Assembly: GCA_032052615.1 (NCBI GenBank)
Contig: DAMBWF010000003.1
Coordinates: 1-64,000 of the forward strand
From: Pseudomonas_T sp032052615
Lineage (GTDB): Bacteria; Pseudomonadota; Gammaproteobacteria; Pseudomonadales; Pseudomonadaceae
Reading direction: 5' to 3'
Length of the DNA stretch: 64,000 bases
The position numbers were made by a program, and so were the translations under genes. Below the pieces are notes generated by a model. It had not been told where the DNA came from, searched no databases, and worked only from the letters and a program-made list of their open reading frames with translations. Each line of letters opens with the position of its first letter. Position 1 is the first letter of the stretch. Of this stretch, positions 42,801-57,203 are shown piece by piece.

Positions 42801-44105
42801 TCACTCGCGGCGATGCACCGACCGCCCGGCGGCGAAGGTTTCCTGCACCGCGCGGTCGTCGCCGAGCATGGTCAGCGCGAACAGTTTTTCGTCCAGGCTG
42901 CGGGCCTGGGCCAGGCGATAGGTCAGCAGCGGGGTGGCGCGGCAGTTGAGTACCACGAAGTCCGCGTCCTTGCCGGGGGCGAAGTTGCCGAGGCGGTCGT
43001 CCAGGTACAGCGCCCGGGCGCCGCCCAGGGTGGCGAGGTACAGGGACTGGAACGGATCGAGCTTCTCTCCCTGCAATTGCATCACCTTGTAGGCCTCGTT
43101 GAGGGTCCGCAACTGGGAGAAGCTGGTACCGGCGCCGACGTCGGTGCCCAGCCCCACCCGCACGCTATGGCGCTGGAGCTTCGCCAGGTCGAACAGGCCG
43201 CTGCCGAGGAACAGGTTGGAGGTGGGGCAGAAGGCCACCGCCGAGCCGGTTTCGGCGAGCCGCGCGCATTCTTCGTCGCAGACGTGCACGGCATGGGCGA
43301 ACACGGCCCGCGGGCCGATCAGCCGGTAGTGGTCGTAGACGTCGAGGTAGCCCTTGCGCTCGGGGAACAGCGCCTTCACCCATTCGATTTCCTTGAGGTT
43401 CTCGGACAGGTGGGTGTGCAGGTAGAGGTCGGGGTATTCGTGGAACAGCCGGCCGGCCAGAGCCAGTTGCGCCGGGGTGCTGGTGGGGGCGAAGCGCGGG
43501 GTCACCGCGTAGTGCAGGCGGCCTTTGCCGTGCCAGCGTTCGATCAGCGCCTTGCTGTCGGCGTAGCCGCTCTCCGGCGTGTCGGTCAGCCCCTCGGGGG
43601 CGTTGCGGTCCATCAGCACCTTGCCGGCGATCATCCGCAGGTCGAGGGCCTGGGCCGCTTCGAAGAAAGCATCCACCGAGGCCGCGTGCACGCTGCCGAA
43701 GACCAGCGCGGTGGTGGTGCCGTTGCGCAGCAGTTCGGCGAGGAAGACGTCCGCCACCTCGCGGGCGTGGACGGGGTCGGCGAAGCGCTGCTCGGTGGGG
43801 AAGGTGTAGGTGTTCAGCCAGTCCAGCAACTGCTCGCCGTAGGAGGCGATCATGCCGGTCTGCGGGTAATGGATGTGGGTGTCGATGAAGCCCGGCACGA
43901 TCAGCGCGTCGGGGTATTCGGTCACCGGGACGTCGCCCAGCCCGGGCAACAGCTCGGCGGCGGGGCCGACGCGGGCCACGCGGCCCTCTTCGATCACCAG
44001 CAGGCCGTCTTCGAAATACTCGTGGGCCGTCCCGTCGCCCGCCTCGGCGGGATCGGCGAGGCAGTGCAGGATGGCGGCGCGGTAGGCGTTCACGGTCGTC
44101 GTCAT
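42801..44105 (-). CDS. guaD: Guanine deaminase
   Basis: 434 residues of the amidohydrolase superfamily; converts guanine to xanthine and ammonia. The metal-binding PGFIDTHIHYPQTGMIASYG is diagnostic of guanine deaminases. Further motifs are YLHTHLSEN (His), HAVHVCDEECARL and GLGTDVGAGTS (Asp). The start was chosen at MTTTVNAYRAAIL, where homologues begin, though there is no clear ribosome site. Confidence 0.92.
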   Translation of the reverse strand: MTTTVNAYRAAILHCLADPAEAGDGTAHEYFEDGLLVIEEGRVARVGPAAELLPGLGDVPVTEYPDALIVPGFIDTHIHYPQTGMIASYGEQLLDWLNTYTFPTEQRFADPVHAREVADVFLAELLRNGTTTALVFGSVHAASVDAFFEAAQALDLRMIAGKVLMDRNAPEGLTDTPESGYADSKALIERWHGKGRLHYAVTPRFAPTSTPAQLALAGRLFHEYPDLYLHTHLSENLKEIEWVKALFPERKGYLDVYDHYRLIGPRAVFAHAVHVCDEECARLAETGSAVAFCPTSNLFLGSGLFDLAKLQRHSVRVGLGTDVGAGTSFSQLRTLNEAYKVMQLQGEKLDPFQSLYLATLGGARALYLDDRLGNFAPGKDADFVVLNCRATPLLTYRLAQARSLDEKLFALTMLGDDRAVQETFAAGRSVHRRE

Positions 44106-44492
44106 GGGGGCAGGTCGTCTATGTCCGGATGGGTAGAAGCGAAGGAAAGCGGAGATCAGCCGGCGCATACCGGCGGCGCGCGCGACGGGTCTGCTCGCCA
44201 CGGTGGCGTCAGGGCGTGGCACTCAAGCCCCGTCGGCCCTGGAGGCACGGTCCGCCATGACTCCTCCACCTCGGCTCTGGGCCGGGGTGGAGATGGCTGG
44301 GAGCGAAATCATGCATGCCGGCACGCGTTTCCGATTGGCCGGCAGGGTACACGAGCCATGCCGTTCGGCGTGGGTGCAGGCTGTCGGGGCAATCTAGTGA
44401 GCGCCGCCCCTCGGGTCAATGAGTTTGGCCCGAGCGCAGGAGGCGTGTCCGGACCGGCGAGCGCCCGGTGACCCGTGGCGAGGCGCGTGGCC
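44106..44492. other. 390-bp gap upstream of guaD
   Basis: No gene, RNA or clear promoter recognised. It presumably carries the guaD promoter and the end of the ankyrin transcript. A loose GCCGGC dyad lies near 44310-44340. Confidence 0.4.
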
Positions 44493-45029
44493 TCAGGCCG
44501 GCTCGCCCCCCAGCCGGGCGATGCTGTCGAGAGCGCCCATGGCGCGGGCCGAAGCCAGCGCATCGAGGCCGCGGGCGTCCCGGGCGGTGGGATCGGCGCC
44601 ACGCTCCAGCAGCAGGTCGATGATCGCCACCCGGTTGAACATCGCCGCCATCATCAACGCGGTCTTGCCGTCGGGGCCGGCGCCGTTCACGTCGGCATCG
44701 TTGTCCAGCAGCAGCCGCGCCATCTCCAGGTCGCCCTTGAACGCCGCGCCGGCCAACGGCATCTGGCCGCTGTCGTTGCACAGGTCGGGGTCCGCGCCGT
44801 GCTTGAGCAGCACGCGGGTGGCGTCCTGGTGACCATGGTAGCTGGTGAGCATCAGCAGACTGTCGCCCTTGTGATTGCGCAGGTTCGGTGGCAGGCCCTT
44901 TTCCAGCAGGCGGTCGAGCATGGTGGCGTCGCCTTCGCGGGCGACCTGGAAGACTTGGGCGGCGAATTCCATCGCTTCTTCTTCGGTCATCGGAGTGGCG
45001 GACGAGTGGTTCGAGGTGGGCTGGGTCAT
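44493..45029 (-). CDS. Ankyrin-repeat protein
   Basis: 178 residues. After an N-terminal helix come about four ankyrin repeats (DATMLDRLLEKGLPPNLRNHKGDSLLMLTSYHGHQDATRVLLKHGADPDL, then CNDSGQMPLAGAAFKG, GPDGKTALMMAAMFNR, DARGLDALASARAMG). No signal peptide is visible at the chosen start, MTQPTSNHS, which has AAGGAG nine bases upstream. A cytoplasmic protein-binding role is likely; the partner is unknown. Confidence 0.85.
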   Translation of the reverse strand: MTQPTSNHSSATPMTEEEAMEFAAQVFQVAREGDATMLDRLLEKGLPPNLRNHKGDSLLMLTSYHGHQDATRVLLKHGADPDLCNDSGQMPLAGAAFKGDLEMARLLLDNDADVNGAGPDGKTALMMAAMFNRVAIIDLLLERGADPTARDARGLDALASARAMGALDSIARLGGEPA

Positions 45030-45225
45030 CGTGGCGGCTCCTTCGGCGGTTTCGCGCGCCGTCCGGGCGGCGCGTTCCCCTGTCTGACCGCGGCCGACGG
45101 AGAACGCTCGGTCGAAAGACGCCCGGAAGGAGCGCGCGCGGGCGCGCCAACCCGCGTCGTAGAGCCTGTGGAGCAAAAGGGCGAGGCCAGCCGGGCTGCC
45201 GGCCGGGCGGCGTCGTCGGTCCGGG

Positions 45226-46434
45226 CTAGGGCGAGGGCGCGCCCCCGGCGGCGGACCGCACCGGCGCATACCGGCGCTCGCCATACAGGGTTTCCGGGCA
45301 GCGGCTGCTGCCTTGCAAGGCGGTGTCGAATACCTCGGCGAAGCGCTGGCGGTCGGTGAAGCGGGTGGCCAGCGCATGGCCGTAGGAGACGATCGCCTGG
45401 TTCACCGGGAAGCGTTCGGCCTGGTAACCGGACAGGGCCTCGTCCAAGGGACAGGCGCCGCGCAACGCCCGGTCCAGGGCGTCGGCCAGGGCGCTGGCGT
45501 CCTCGATGGCCAGGTTCATGCCTTGGCCGGTGATGGGGTGGACGTTGTGGATGGCGTCGCCCAGCATCGCCACGTTCCCCGCCCAGTAGCGGTCCAGGTT
45601 CAGGCAGCCGATGGGGATGCCCTTGAAACCCCGGGTTCCGGTGATGGCGGCGATGGCTTCGGCGCTCTCGTCGCCGACGAATGCTTGCAGACGCTGGCGC
45701 AGCCGCTCGCCCCGGGTGTCGGCCATCAGCTCGCGGGATTCTTCCTTGGGAAAGCTCACCACCAGCCGCGCCCGGTCGAAGCCGACGGGGTAGAAGTAGG
45801 CCAGCCCGCCCCGGGAATCGACGTACAGCCGGTTGCGCTCGGCCACGCAGGGCGCCAGGGCAAAGGTGCCCACCAGCATCGGCGACGGGTAGGGGTGGCG
45901 CTTCACCTCGATGCCCAGCACGCGGCGGCGCACGTAGGACGCGAGGCCGTCGGCGCCCACCACGACCCGTGGCCGTATGACACGGCCGTCGCTCAGGCGC
46001 GCCTCGCTCACGCCGAGGTCGGTGTCCTGGCGGGTCGCCTCGATGCGCGTCTCGAACAGCAGCTCGACGCTGGGCGTGTCCCGGGCGATCGTTTCCAGCA
46101 CCAGGCGCCGCAGGGACTCGCAGGGCATCAGGATGAAATAGCCACGGGCATCCACGCTGGAATAATCGAAGGCGCGCAGCAATTCGCCGTCGTGGTAGAC
46201 CTCCAGCGCATGGCGTACCCGCCCGCCGCGCCGGGTGACCTCGGGCAGCAGGCCGGCCGCCTCGACCACGCGGATGCCCGCCGGTTTGAGCAGGTCGGCG
46301 CCATTGACCGCGCGTTCCCGCCCCGCCTGCTCCACCACCGTCACGCGGTGGCCCCGCCGTCCGAGCAGGTAGGCGAGCATCGCCCCGCCAATGCCACTGC
46401 CATTGATGAGCACATCGACACCACGGTCCGTCAT
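45226..46434 (-). CDS. FAD-dependent aromatic monooxygenase
   Basis: 402 residues of the UbiH/PHBH-like group A flavoprotein family. FAD motif near residue 12 (INGSGIGGAMLAYLLGRRGHRVTVVEQ), the DG motif VVGADGLASYVRR, and the second FAD motif GDAIHNVHPITGQGMNLAIEDASALADAL. The substrate is unknown. AGGAAG precedes the ATG. It stands alone, 196 nt upstream of the ankyrin gene on the same strand, and is not closely related to the island hydroxylase. Confidence 0.87.
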   Translation of the reverse strand: MTDRGVDVLINGSGIGGAMLAYLLGRRGHRVTVVEQAGRERAVNGADLLKPAGIRVVEAAGLLPEVTRRGGRVRHALEVYHDGELLRAFDYSSVDARGYFILMPCESLRRLVLETIARDTPSVELLFETRIEATRQDTDLGVSEARLSDGRVIRPRVVVGADGLASYVRRRVLGIEVKRHPYPSPMLVGTFALAPCVAERNRLYVDSRGGLAYFYPVGFDRARLVVSFPKEESRELMADTRGERLRQRLQAFVGDESAEAIAAITGTRGFKGIPIGCLNLDRYWAGNVAMLGDAIHNVHPITGQGMNLAIEDASALADALDRALRGACPLDEALSGYQAERFPVNQAIVSYGHALATRFTDRQRFAEVFDTALQGSSRCPETLYGERRYAPVRSAAGGAPSP

Positions 46435-47322
46435 GGGATTACTTCCTGTCTTTTAGGACGGAAAAGAACAATAGCCCGTCAGCATAGACAATGACTGCGA
46501 AGCGCCATGACCTGTCGTCGCCGGGCGATGCGAGACGGGAGCGAGGGGCGAGGCGATACACCCGCCTGGGCGCTCGAGCCGGGCGCCTGGACGGGTGGCA
46601 GGGCATTGAAAAGGAGGGATGACGCGTTGCGAACGGGTTTGCCCTTGGAACTCCGCAGGACTGTCGAGCCGCAGGAAAAAGCCCGGCGGAACGCTCCGGG
46701 CGGGCTTTCATTCCCGGCGCTCGGCCTCGTTCGGCCCCGGCACGGGGGGCGGCACGCTTGAGACCGGCTCCGCCTCCGCTGAAGGTGCCTGGGTGAGCGC
46801 TGCGTCGGCGGCCGCACCGAGGGTAGGGGCCTGTCGGCCGCCGCGCCACTGGGCGCTCGTCGTTACCGAGCATGTACCGCCACGCCCCCCTTGGGCGCAT
46901 TCGGGCCGTTAGCGACCGCCGAGGGAATGGCCCGCCCCGTCATGGGGCCAGCCGATGGGCTTCCGGCGGGTTGCCGAGGTCGCAGCGTCCGCGACGGTTC
47001 GAGCGGGCCCCACATGGCTGGCCGTCGCCGCTCGCCTCCGTGGCCGCGCGTCTACCGACACCCTGCCGGGCGCGCGCCATCCGCTTCGGGAGCGCCCGCG
47101 ATCGGGGCGCGACGGCGCGCCTTCGCCGGACAGCGAGGGTGTGCGACTGGCCACCGTGTAGCGGTTGTGCGTTTCGTTCCGCTCTCGGCGAGACGGACCC
47201 TCATGCGAGCCCGTCGGCTTCCGGGATGTGCCCGGCGTCGGGGCGGCCGCGCCGGGCCCGCGATGGACGTGTTGGTGTGCTTCTGACGGGCGCGCGACCC
47301 GAAGCCGCGCGCCGGGCCGGTC
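46435..47322. other. 890-bp gap between gcvT and the monooxygenase gene
   Basis: Open frames in this very GC-rich stretch (46710-47320) have arginine-rich, low-complexity translations and no recognisable domain, so I call none of them a gene. A terminator hairpin lies at 46678-46708. Confidence 0.5.
46678..46708. terminator. Hairpin terminator downstream of the gcv operon
   Basis: AAAGCCCG / CGGGCTTT outer stem with an inner CGGA/TCCG stem; A run on one side, T run on the other. It may end read-through from gcvT (about 600 nt upstream on the minus strand). Confidence 0.6.
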
Positions 47323-48441
47323 TCAGCCGCGGTAGTAGCGCTGCGGCACGAACGGGGTCTTGGCGACCTTCATCGGTACCCGCTTGCCACGCACCAGGGC
47401 CCAGACCTCGCTGTCCAGGGCGGCGTGCTCGGCCTTCACGTAGCCCATGGCCACCGGGGCGCCCAGACTCGGGCCGAAGCCGCCGCTACTGACCTGGCCG
47501 ATGACCTGGCCGTTGGCGTCGACGATATCCGCGCCTTCGCGGACCGGGGTGCGCTCCTGGGGCAGCAGGCCGACGCGCTTGCTGGCCACGCCGTCCCGTT
47601 GCTGGGCGAACAGCCGCTCGGCGCCGGGGAAACCGCCGGCCCGGGCGCCGTCGGCGCGGCGCGCCTTGGACACCGCCCAGAGCAGGCTAGCCTCGGCCGG
47701 GGTGGTGCGGGTGCTCATGTCGTGGCCGTACAGACACAGGCCGGCTTCCAGGCGCAGGGAGTCCCGGGCGCCGAGGCCGATGGGCTGCACTTCCGGTTCG
47801 GCCAGCAGGCTGCGGGCCAGGGTCTCGGCGTGCTCCACCGGCACGGAGATTTCGAAACCGTCCTCGCCGGTGTAGCCGGAGCGGCTGACGTAGCAGTCCA
47901 CCCCCAGCAGGCGCACCGAGGCGAACTGCATGAAGGTCATCTTCGCCACTTCCGGCGCCAGGCGCGCCAGCACGCCGGCGGCGGCCGGCCCTTGCAGGGC
48001 CAGCAGGGCGCGGCTGTCGAACAGGCTGACGATTTCGCAGCGCTCGCCGATGTGGCGGCGCAGGTGGGCCAGGTCCTGTTCCTTGCAGGCGGCGTTGACC
48101 ACCAGGAACAGCGCGTCGCCGGTGTTGGCCACCATCAGGTCGTCGAGGATGCCGCCCTGCTCGTCGGTGAACAGCGCATAGCGTTGCAGGCCCACCGGCA
48201 GGTCGAGGATGTCCACCGGGACCAGGGTTTCCAGGGCCGCGGCGGCCTCGGGGCCGCGCAGCAGGAGTTGCCCCATGTGGGAGACGTCGAACAGCCCGGC
48301 CTTCTCGCGGGTGTGCAGGTGTTCCTTCATCACCCCCAGCGGGTACTGCACCGGCATTTCGTAGCCGGCGAACGGCACCATGCGCGCGCTGAGTTCCAGG
48401 TGCAGGGCGTGCAGCGGGGTTCTTGCCAGGGTTTCGCTCAT
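47323..48441 (-). CDS. gcvT: Glycine cleavage system T protein (aminomethyltransferase)
   Basis: 372 residues. Transfers the methylene group from the H-protein-bound intermediate to tetrahydrofolate and releases ammonia. Typical GcvT motifs include MVPFAGYEMPVQYP, FDVSHMGQ, SRSGYTGEDGFE and the C-terminal barrel (VSSGGFGPSLGAPVAMGYV). Last gene of the minus-strand gcvH-gcvP-glyA-sdaA-gcvT unit, 76 nt after sdaA. Confidence 0.95.
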   Translation of the reverse strand: MSETLARTPLHALHLELSARMVPFAGYEMPVQYPLGVMKEHLHTREKAGLFDVSHMGQLLLRGPEAAAALETLVPVDILDLPVGLQRYALFTDEQGGILDDLMVANTGDALFLVVNAACKEQDLAHLRRHIGERCEIVSLFDSRALLALQGPAAAGVLARLAPEVAKMTFMQFASVRLLGVDCYVSRSGYTGEDGFEISVPVEHAETLARSLLAEPEVQPIGLGARDSLRLEAGLCLYGHDMSTRTTPAEASLLWAVSKARRADGARAGGFPGAERLFAQQRDGVASKRVGLLPQERTPVREGADIVDANGQVIGQVSSGGFGPSLGAPVAMGYVKAEHAALDSEVWALVRGKRVPMKVAKTPFVPQRYYRG

Positions 48442-48517
48442 GAATCTCTCCTCGTGGGGCGCATCGCGAGGCGGCGCCCGGTGTTGGAAGGGTGTCGGCC
48501 GCGCGGGGCGCGGGCGG

Positions 48518-49894
<1,377 letters not shown>

Positions 49895-49937
49895 AGGGCC
49901 TCGAAGGCCGGCGACGCGGGCCGCCGGCTCGGCTGGG

Positions 49938-51191
49938 TCAGTCGGCGTAGACCGGATAGGTCCGGCAGAGATCGGCCACCTGGCCGCGCACCCGCTCGAC
50001 GATGGCCGGGTCGTTCAGGTCGTCGAGGATGTCGCAGATCCAGCCGGCCAGCTCGCGGCACTCGGTCTCGCGAAAGCCCCGGGTGGTGACCGCCGGAGTA
50101 CCGATGCGGATGCCCGAGGTGACGAAGGGCGACTGCGGGTCGTTGGGCACGGCGTTCTTGTTGACGGTGATATGGGCGCGGCCCAGGGCGGCGTCCGCGT
50201 CCTTGCCGGTCAGGCCTTGGCGGATCAGGCTGAGCAGGAACAGATGGTTGTCGGTGCCGCCGGACACGACTTCGTAGCCGCGCCCGACGAATACCTCGGC
50301 CATGGCCCGGGCATTGCCGATCACCTGCTTCTGGTAGGTCTTGAAGCCGGGTTCCTGGGCTTCCTTGAAGCACACCGCCTTGGCCGCGATCACGTGCATC
50401 AGCGGGCCGCCCTGGGCACCGGGGAAAACGGCGGAGTTGAGCTTTTTCTCGATCTCCTCGTTCTTGCGCGCGAGGATCAGGCCGCCACGGGGGCCGCGCA
50501 GGGTCTTGTGGGTGGTGGTGGTCACCACGTCGGCGAAGGGCACCGGGTTCGGGTACAGCCCGGCGGCCACCAGGCCGGCGACGTGGGCCATGTCGACGAA
50601 CAGGTAGGCGCCCACCTTGTCGGCGATGGCGCGGAAGCGCGGGAAGTCCAGCACCCGGGAATAAGCGGAGAAGCCGGCGACGATCATCTTCGGCTTGTGC
50701 TCCACGGCCAGGCGTTCCACCTCGTCGTAGTCGATCAGGCCGTTCTCGTCGATGCCGTACTGCACGGCGTTGTACAGCTTGCCCGAGGCGCTGACCTTGG
50801 CGCCGTGGGTCAGGTGGCCCCCATGGGCCAGGCTCATGCCGAGGAGGGTGTCACCGGGGTTCAGCAGCGCCAGGTAGACGGCGGCGTTGGCCGACGACCC
50901 GGAATGCGGCTGAACGTTGGCGTAGTCGGCGCCGAACAACTGCTTGGCGCGGTCGATGGCCAGTTGCTCCACCTTGTCCACGTGCTCGCAGCCGCCGTAG
51001 TAGCGCTTGCCCGGGTAGCCCTCGGCGTACTTGTTGGTCAGGCCGGTGCCTTGGGCCTGCATCACCCGGGGGCTGGCGTAGTTTTCCGAGGCGATCAGCT
51101 CGATGTGGTCTTCCTGGCGGCGGTCTTCGGCCTGGATCGCCGCCAGCAGGGCGTCGTCGTATCCGGCGAGTCGGTCTTGTTTACTGAACAT
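49938..51191 (-). CDS. glyA: Serine hydroxymethyltransferase
   Basis: 417 residues. PLP enzyme that combines glycine with methylenetetrahydrofolate to give serine. The PLP lysine is K229 in VTTTTHKTLRGPRGG; HIELIASENYASP and GYPGKRYYGGCEHVD are standard. The start at MFSKQDRL fits family length. Placed in the glycine operon it uses the one-carbon unit produced by GcvPHT, so it is probably the glycine-inducible paralogue rather than the housekeeping copy. Confidence 0.95.
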   Translation of the reverse strand: MFSKQDRLAGYDDALLAAIQAEDRRQEDHIELIASENYASPRVMQAQGTGLTNKYAEGYPGKRYYGGCEHVDKVEQLAIDRAKQLFGADYANVQPHSGSSANAAVYLALLNPGDTLLGMSLAHGGHLTHGAKVSASGKLYNAVQYGIDENGLIDYDEVERLAVEHKPKMIVAGFSAYSRVLDFPRFRAIADKVGAYLFVDMAHVAGLVAAGLYPNPVPFADVVTTTTHKTLRGPRGGLILARKNEEIEKKLNSAVFPGAQGGPLMHVIAAKAVCFKEAQEPGFKTYQKQVIGNARAMAEVFVGRGYEVVSGGTDNHLFLLSLIRQGLTGKDADAALGRAHITVNKNAVPNDPQSPFVTSGIRIGTPAVTTRGFRETECRELAGWICDILDDLNDPAIVERVRGQVADLCRTYPVYAD

Positions 51192-51295
51192 GGCAAGGCT
51201 CCGGCCATTCTTGTTGTGGTGCGCCGGGCGGTGCCCGGCGTTCGGGAGAAACGCGGCGGCTCGGACCCGCGCGTCCGGCGCGGGCCCGGCACCGG

Positions 51296-54154
<2,859 letters not shown>

Positions 54155-54164
54155 GGCGGAGTCC

Positions 54165-54548
54165 TCAGGCGTCGGCGTTGGCCTTGAGCAGGCGGTCATA
54201 GGCGTCCTGGTCGAGCAGGCCGGCGAGGGCGGAGGCGTCGGCCGGGCGGAAGCGGAAGAACCAGCCGGCGTCCAGGGGCGATTCGTTGACCCGCTCCGGG
54301 TTGGCTTCCAGTTCGCCGTTGACCTCGACGACCTCGCCTTCCAGGGGCATGGCGATGTTGCTGGCCGCCTTCACCGATTCCAGCACCGCGACCTCTTCGC
54401 CCACGGCGTAGCGCTTGAGCTCCGGCAATTGCACGAACACCACGTCGCCCAGGGCGTCCTGGGCATATTGAGTGATGCCCACGGTGATGACCCCTTGATC
54501 GTCCGCACGCAGCCATTCGTGATCGACGGTGAAACGCAACTCGCTCAT
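54165..54548 (-). CDS. gcvH: Glycine cleavage system H protein
   Basis: 127 residues, the lipoyl carrier of the system. The lipoylated lysine is K60 (VAVLESVKAASNI). First gene of the five-gene operon, downstream of a sigma-54 promoter and GcsR-like sites. Confidence 0.97.
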   Translation of the reverse strand: MSELRFTVDHEWLRADDQGVITVGITQYAQDALGDVVFVQLPELKRYAVGEEVAVLESVKAASNIAMPLEGEVVEVNGELEANPERVNESPLDAGWFFRFRPADASALAGLLDQDAYDRLLKANADA

Positions 54549-54625
54549 GGAAACTCCTCATGGGGTCCGGGCCACGGACCGATGGCAAAGCGCTCGTGGG
54601 CCGAGCGTCGGTGAGCGGGCTGTTA

Positions 54626-54640
54626 GCAAGGGCGATGCCA
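54626..54640 (-). promoter_or_regulatory. Sigma-54 promoter of the glycine operon
   Basis: On the minus strand TGGCAT-N5-TTGC, with GG and GC exactly at the -24/-12 spacing, about 77 nt before the gcvH start. An adjacent gene encodes a sigma-54 activator of the GcsR type, and the P. aeruginosa homologous operon is sigma-54 dependent. Confidence 0.88.
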
Positions 54641-54705
54641 GATGCAGGGAAACCCTCTGAAACCAAGGGGTTCCCGGAAAACCAGAAATGCTGGGACGTG
54701 TCGTC

Positions 54706-54823
54706 TGTAGCGATTTCGCTACGACCTAGATGATTGGCGAGGGAGCGCCAGGTTCGAAGCGCCGTGTCCTCGGTGCTCGGTCGGTGTGTATCGATATCGA
54801 TACGGTGTCTCGGTATCGCTACG
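54706..54823 (-). promoter_or_regulatory. Three GcsR-type binding sites upstream of gcvH
   Basis: Three 18-bp elements of the form TGTnnCG-N4-CGnTACG: 54706-54723 (TGTAGCG-ATTT-CGCTACG), 54787-54804 (TGTATCG-ATAT-CGATACG) and 54806-54823 (TGTCTCG-GTAT-CGCTACG). They resemble the TyrR-like 18-bp tandem sites reported for GcsR in P. aeruginosa. All lie 65-200 bp upstream of the sigma-54 promoter. Two are adjacent (19-bp period); the third stands 81 bp away. Confidence 0.8.
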
Positions 54824-54842
54824 CCTGCTGGTCGGTTCGACC

Positions 54843-56378
<1,536 letters not shown>

Positions 56379-56532
56379 GAACGAACGGAACGCTGGAGAA
56401 GGAAAGGTCCGATTATGCCCGCACGGCGCGCCTCGCGGACAGCGCCGGCGGGCGCGGCGCGCGGCCCGTCGCGAAAGGGCCCTGTGATACACTCGCCACG
56501 CCTGCGTGGTCCCCCATTTCCGAAGGAAAATC

Positions 56533-57192
56533 ATGACGTTCACGGCACCGGACAGCCTCGCCGAACAGATCGCCCAGCACCTCGCCGACCGCATCGTTCG
56601 CGGTGAGCTGAAGCCGCGGGAACGCATCCAGGAAATGAAGGTCACCCAGGCCCTGAACGTCAGCCGCGGCCCGGTGCGCGAGGCGCTGCTGATCCTCGAA
56701 CGCCGTCACCTGGTGCGCATCCTGCCGCGTCGGGGGGCCCAGGTCGCCGAGCTGACCGCGCACCAGGTCCACAGCCTCTACGCCCTGATGCAGGCGCTCT
56801 ACGCCATGCTCGCCCGCGCCGTGGCGCGGAACTGGAAAGACGAGCGCGAGCTCGATCCGTTCCTGCACATCCGCCGCCGCCTGCTGGAAAGCCGCGAGCG
56901 CGGGGACATCGCCGCCTTCGCCGCCGCCAGCTTCGAGATCGTCCGCGAGGCCTACCCGTTCGCCGACAATCCCTACCTGCAAGCCACCCTGGAGAACCTG
57001 ATTCCGGTCATCAGCCGCACTTACTTTCTGGCGCTGGAGCGCCGCCGCGAAGAAATGACCTGGACCCTGGCCGCCTTGGATGACCTGCTCCAGGCCGTCA
57101 TCGAGCACGCCGACGAGCGGGTGGAGCGGACGGTCCAGGCCTACGTGCTGCACAACCGCGACCTGGTGATCGCCGCGCTGAACGAGCGCTGA
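56533..57192 (+). CDS. GntR-family regulator (FCD domain)
   Basis: 219 residues. N-terminal winged helix (about 8-70, LADRIVRGELKPRERIQEMKVTQALNVSRGPVREALLILERRHLV) and an all-helical FCD ligand-binding domain. The ligand is unknown. AAGGAAAA precedes the ATG. It is 11 nt upstream of smc, so cotranscription is likely; the same order occurs in P. aeruginosa. Confidence 0.9.
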   Translation: MTFTAPDSLAEQIAQHLADRIVRGELKPRERIQEMKVTQALNVSRGPVREALLILERRHLVRILPRRGAQVAELTAHQVHSLYALMQALYAMLARAVARNWKDERELDPFLHIRRRLLESRERGDIAAFAAASFEIVREAYPFADNPYLQATLENLIPVISRTYFLALERRREEMTWTLAALDDLLQAVIEHADERVERTVQAYVLHNRDLVIAALNER

Positions 57193-57203
57193 GCGGAGAC
57201 ATC

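Noticed and set aside
45226..46434. Naming the second flavin monooxygenase PqsH or a ubiquinone hydroxylase
   Set aside because: Family motifs fit but neither pqs nor ubi genes are nearby and no specific residues support it.
46439..46900. 153-codon minus-strand frame upstream of the monooxygenase
   Set aside because: Arg/Pro-rich translation, overlaps a terminator hairpin, no ribosome site.
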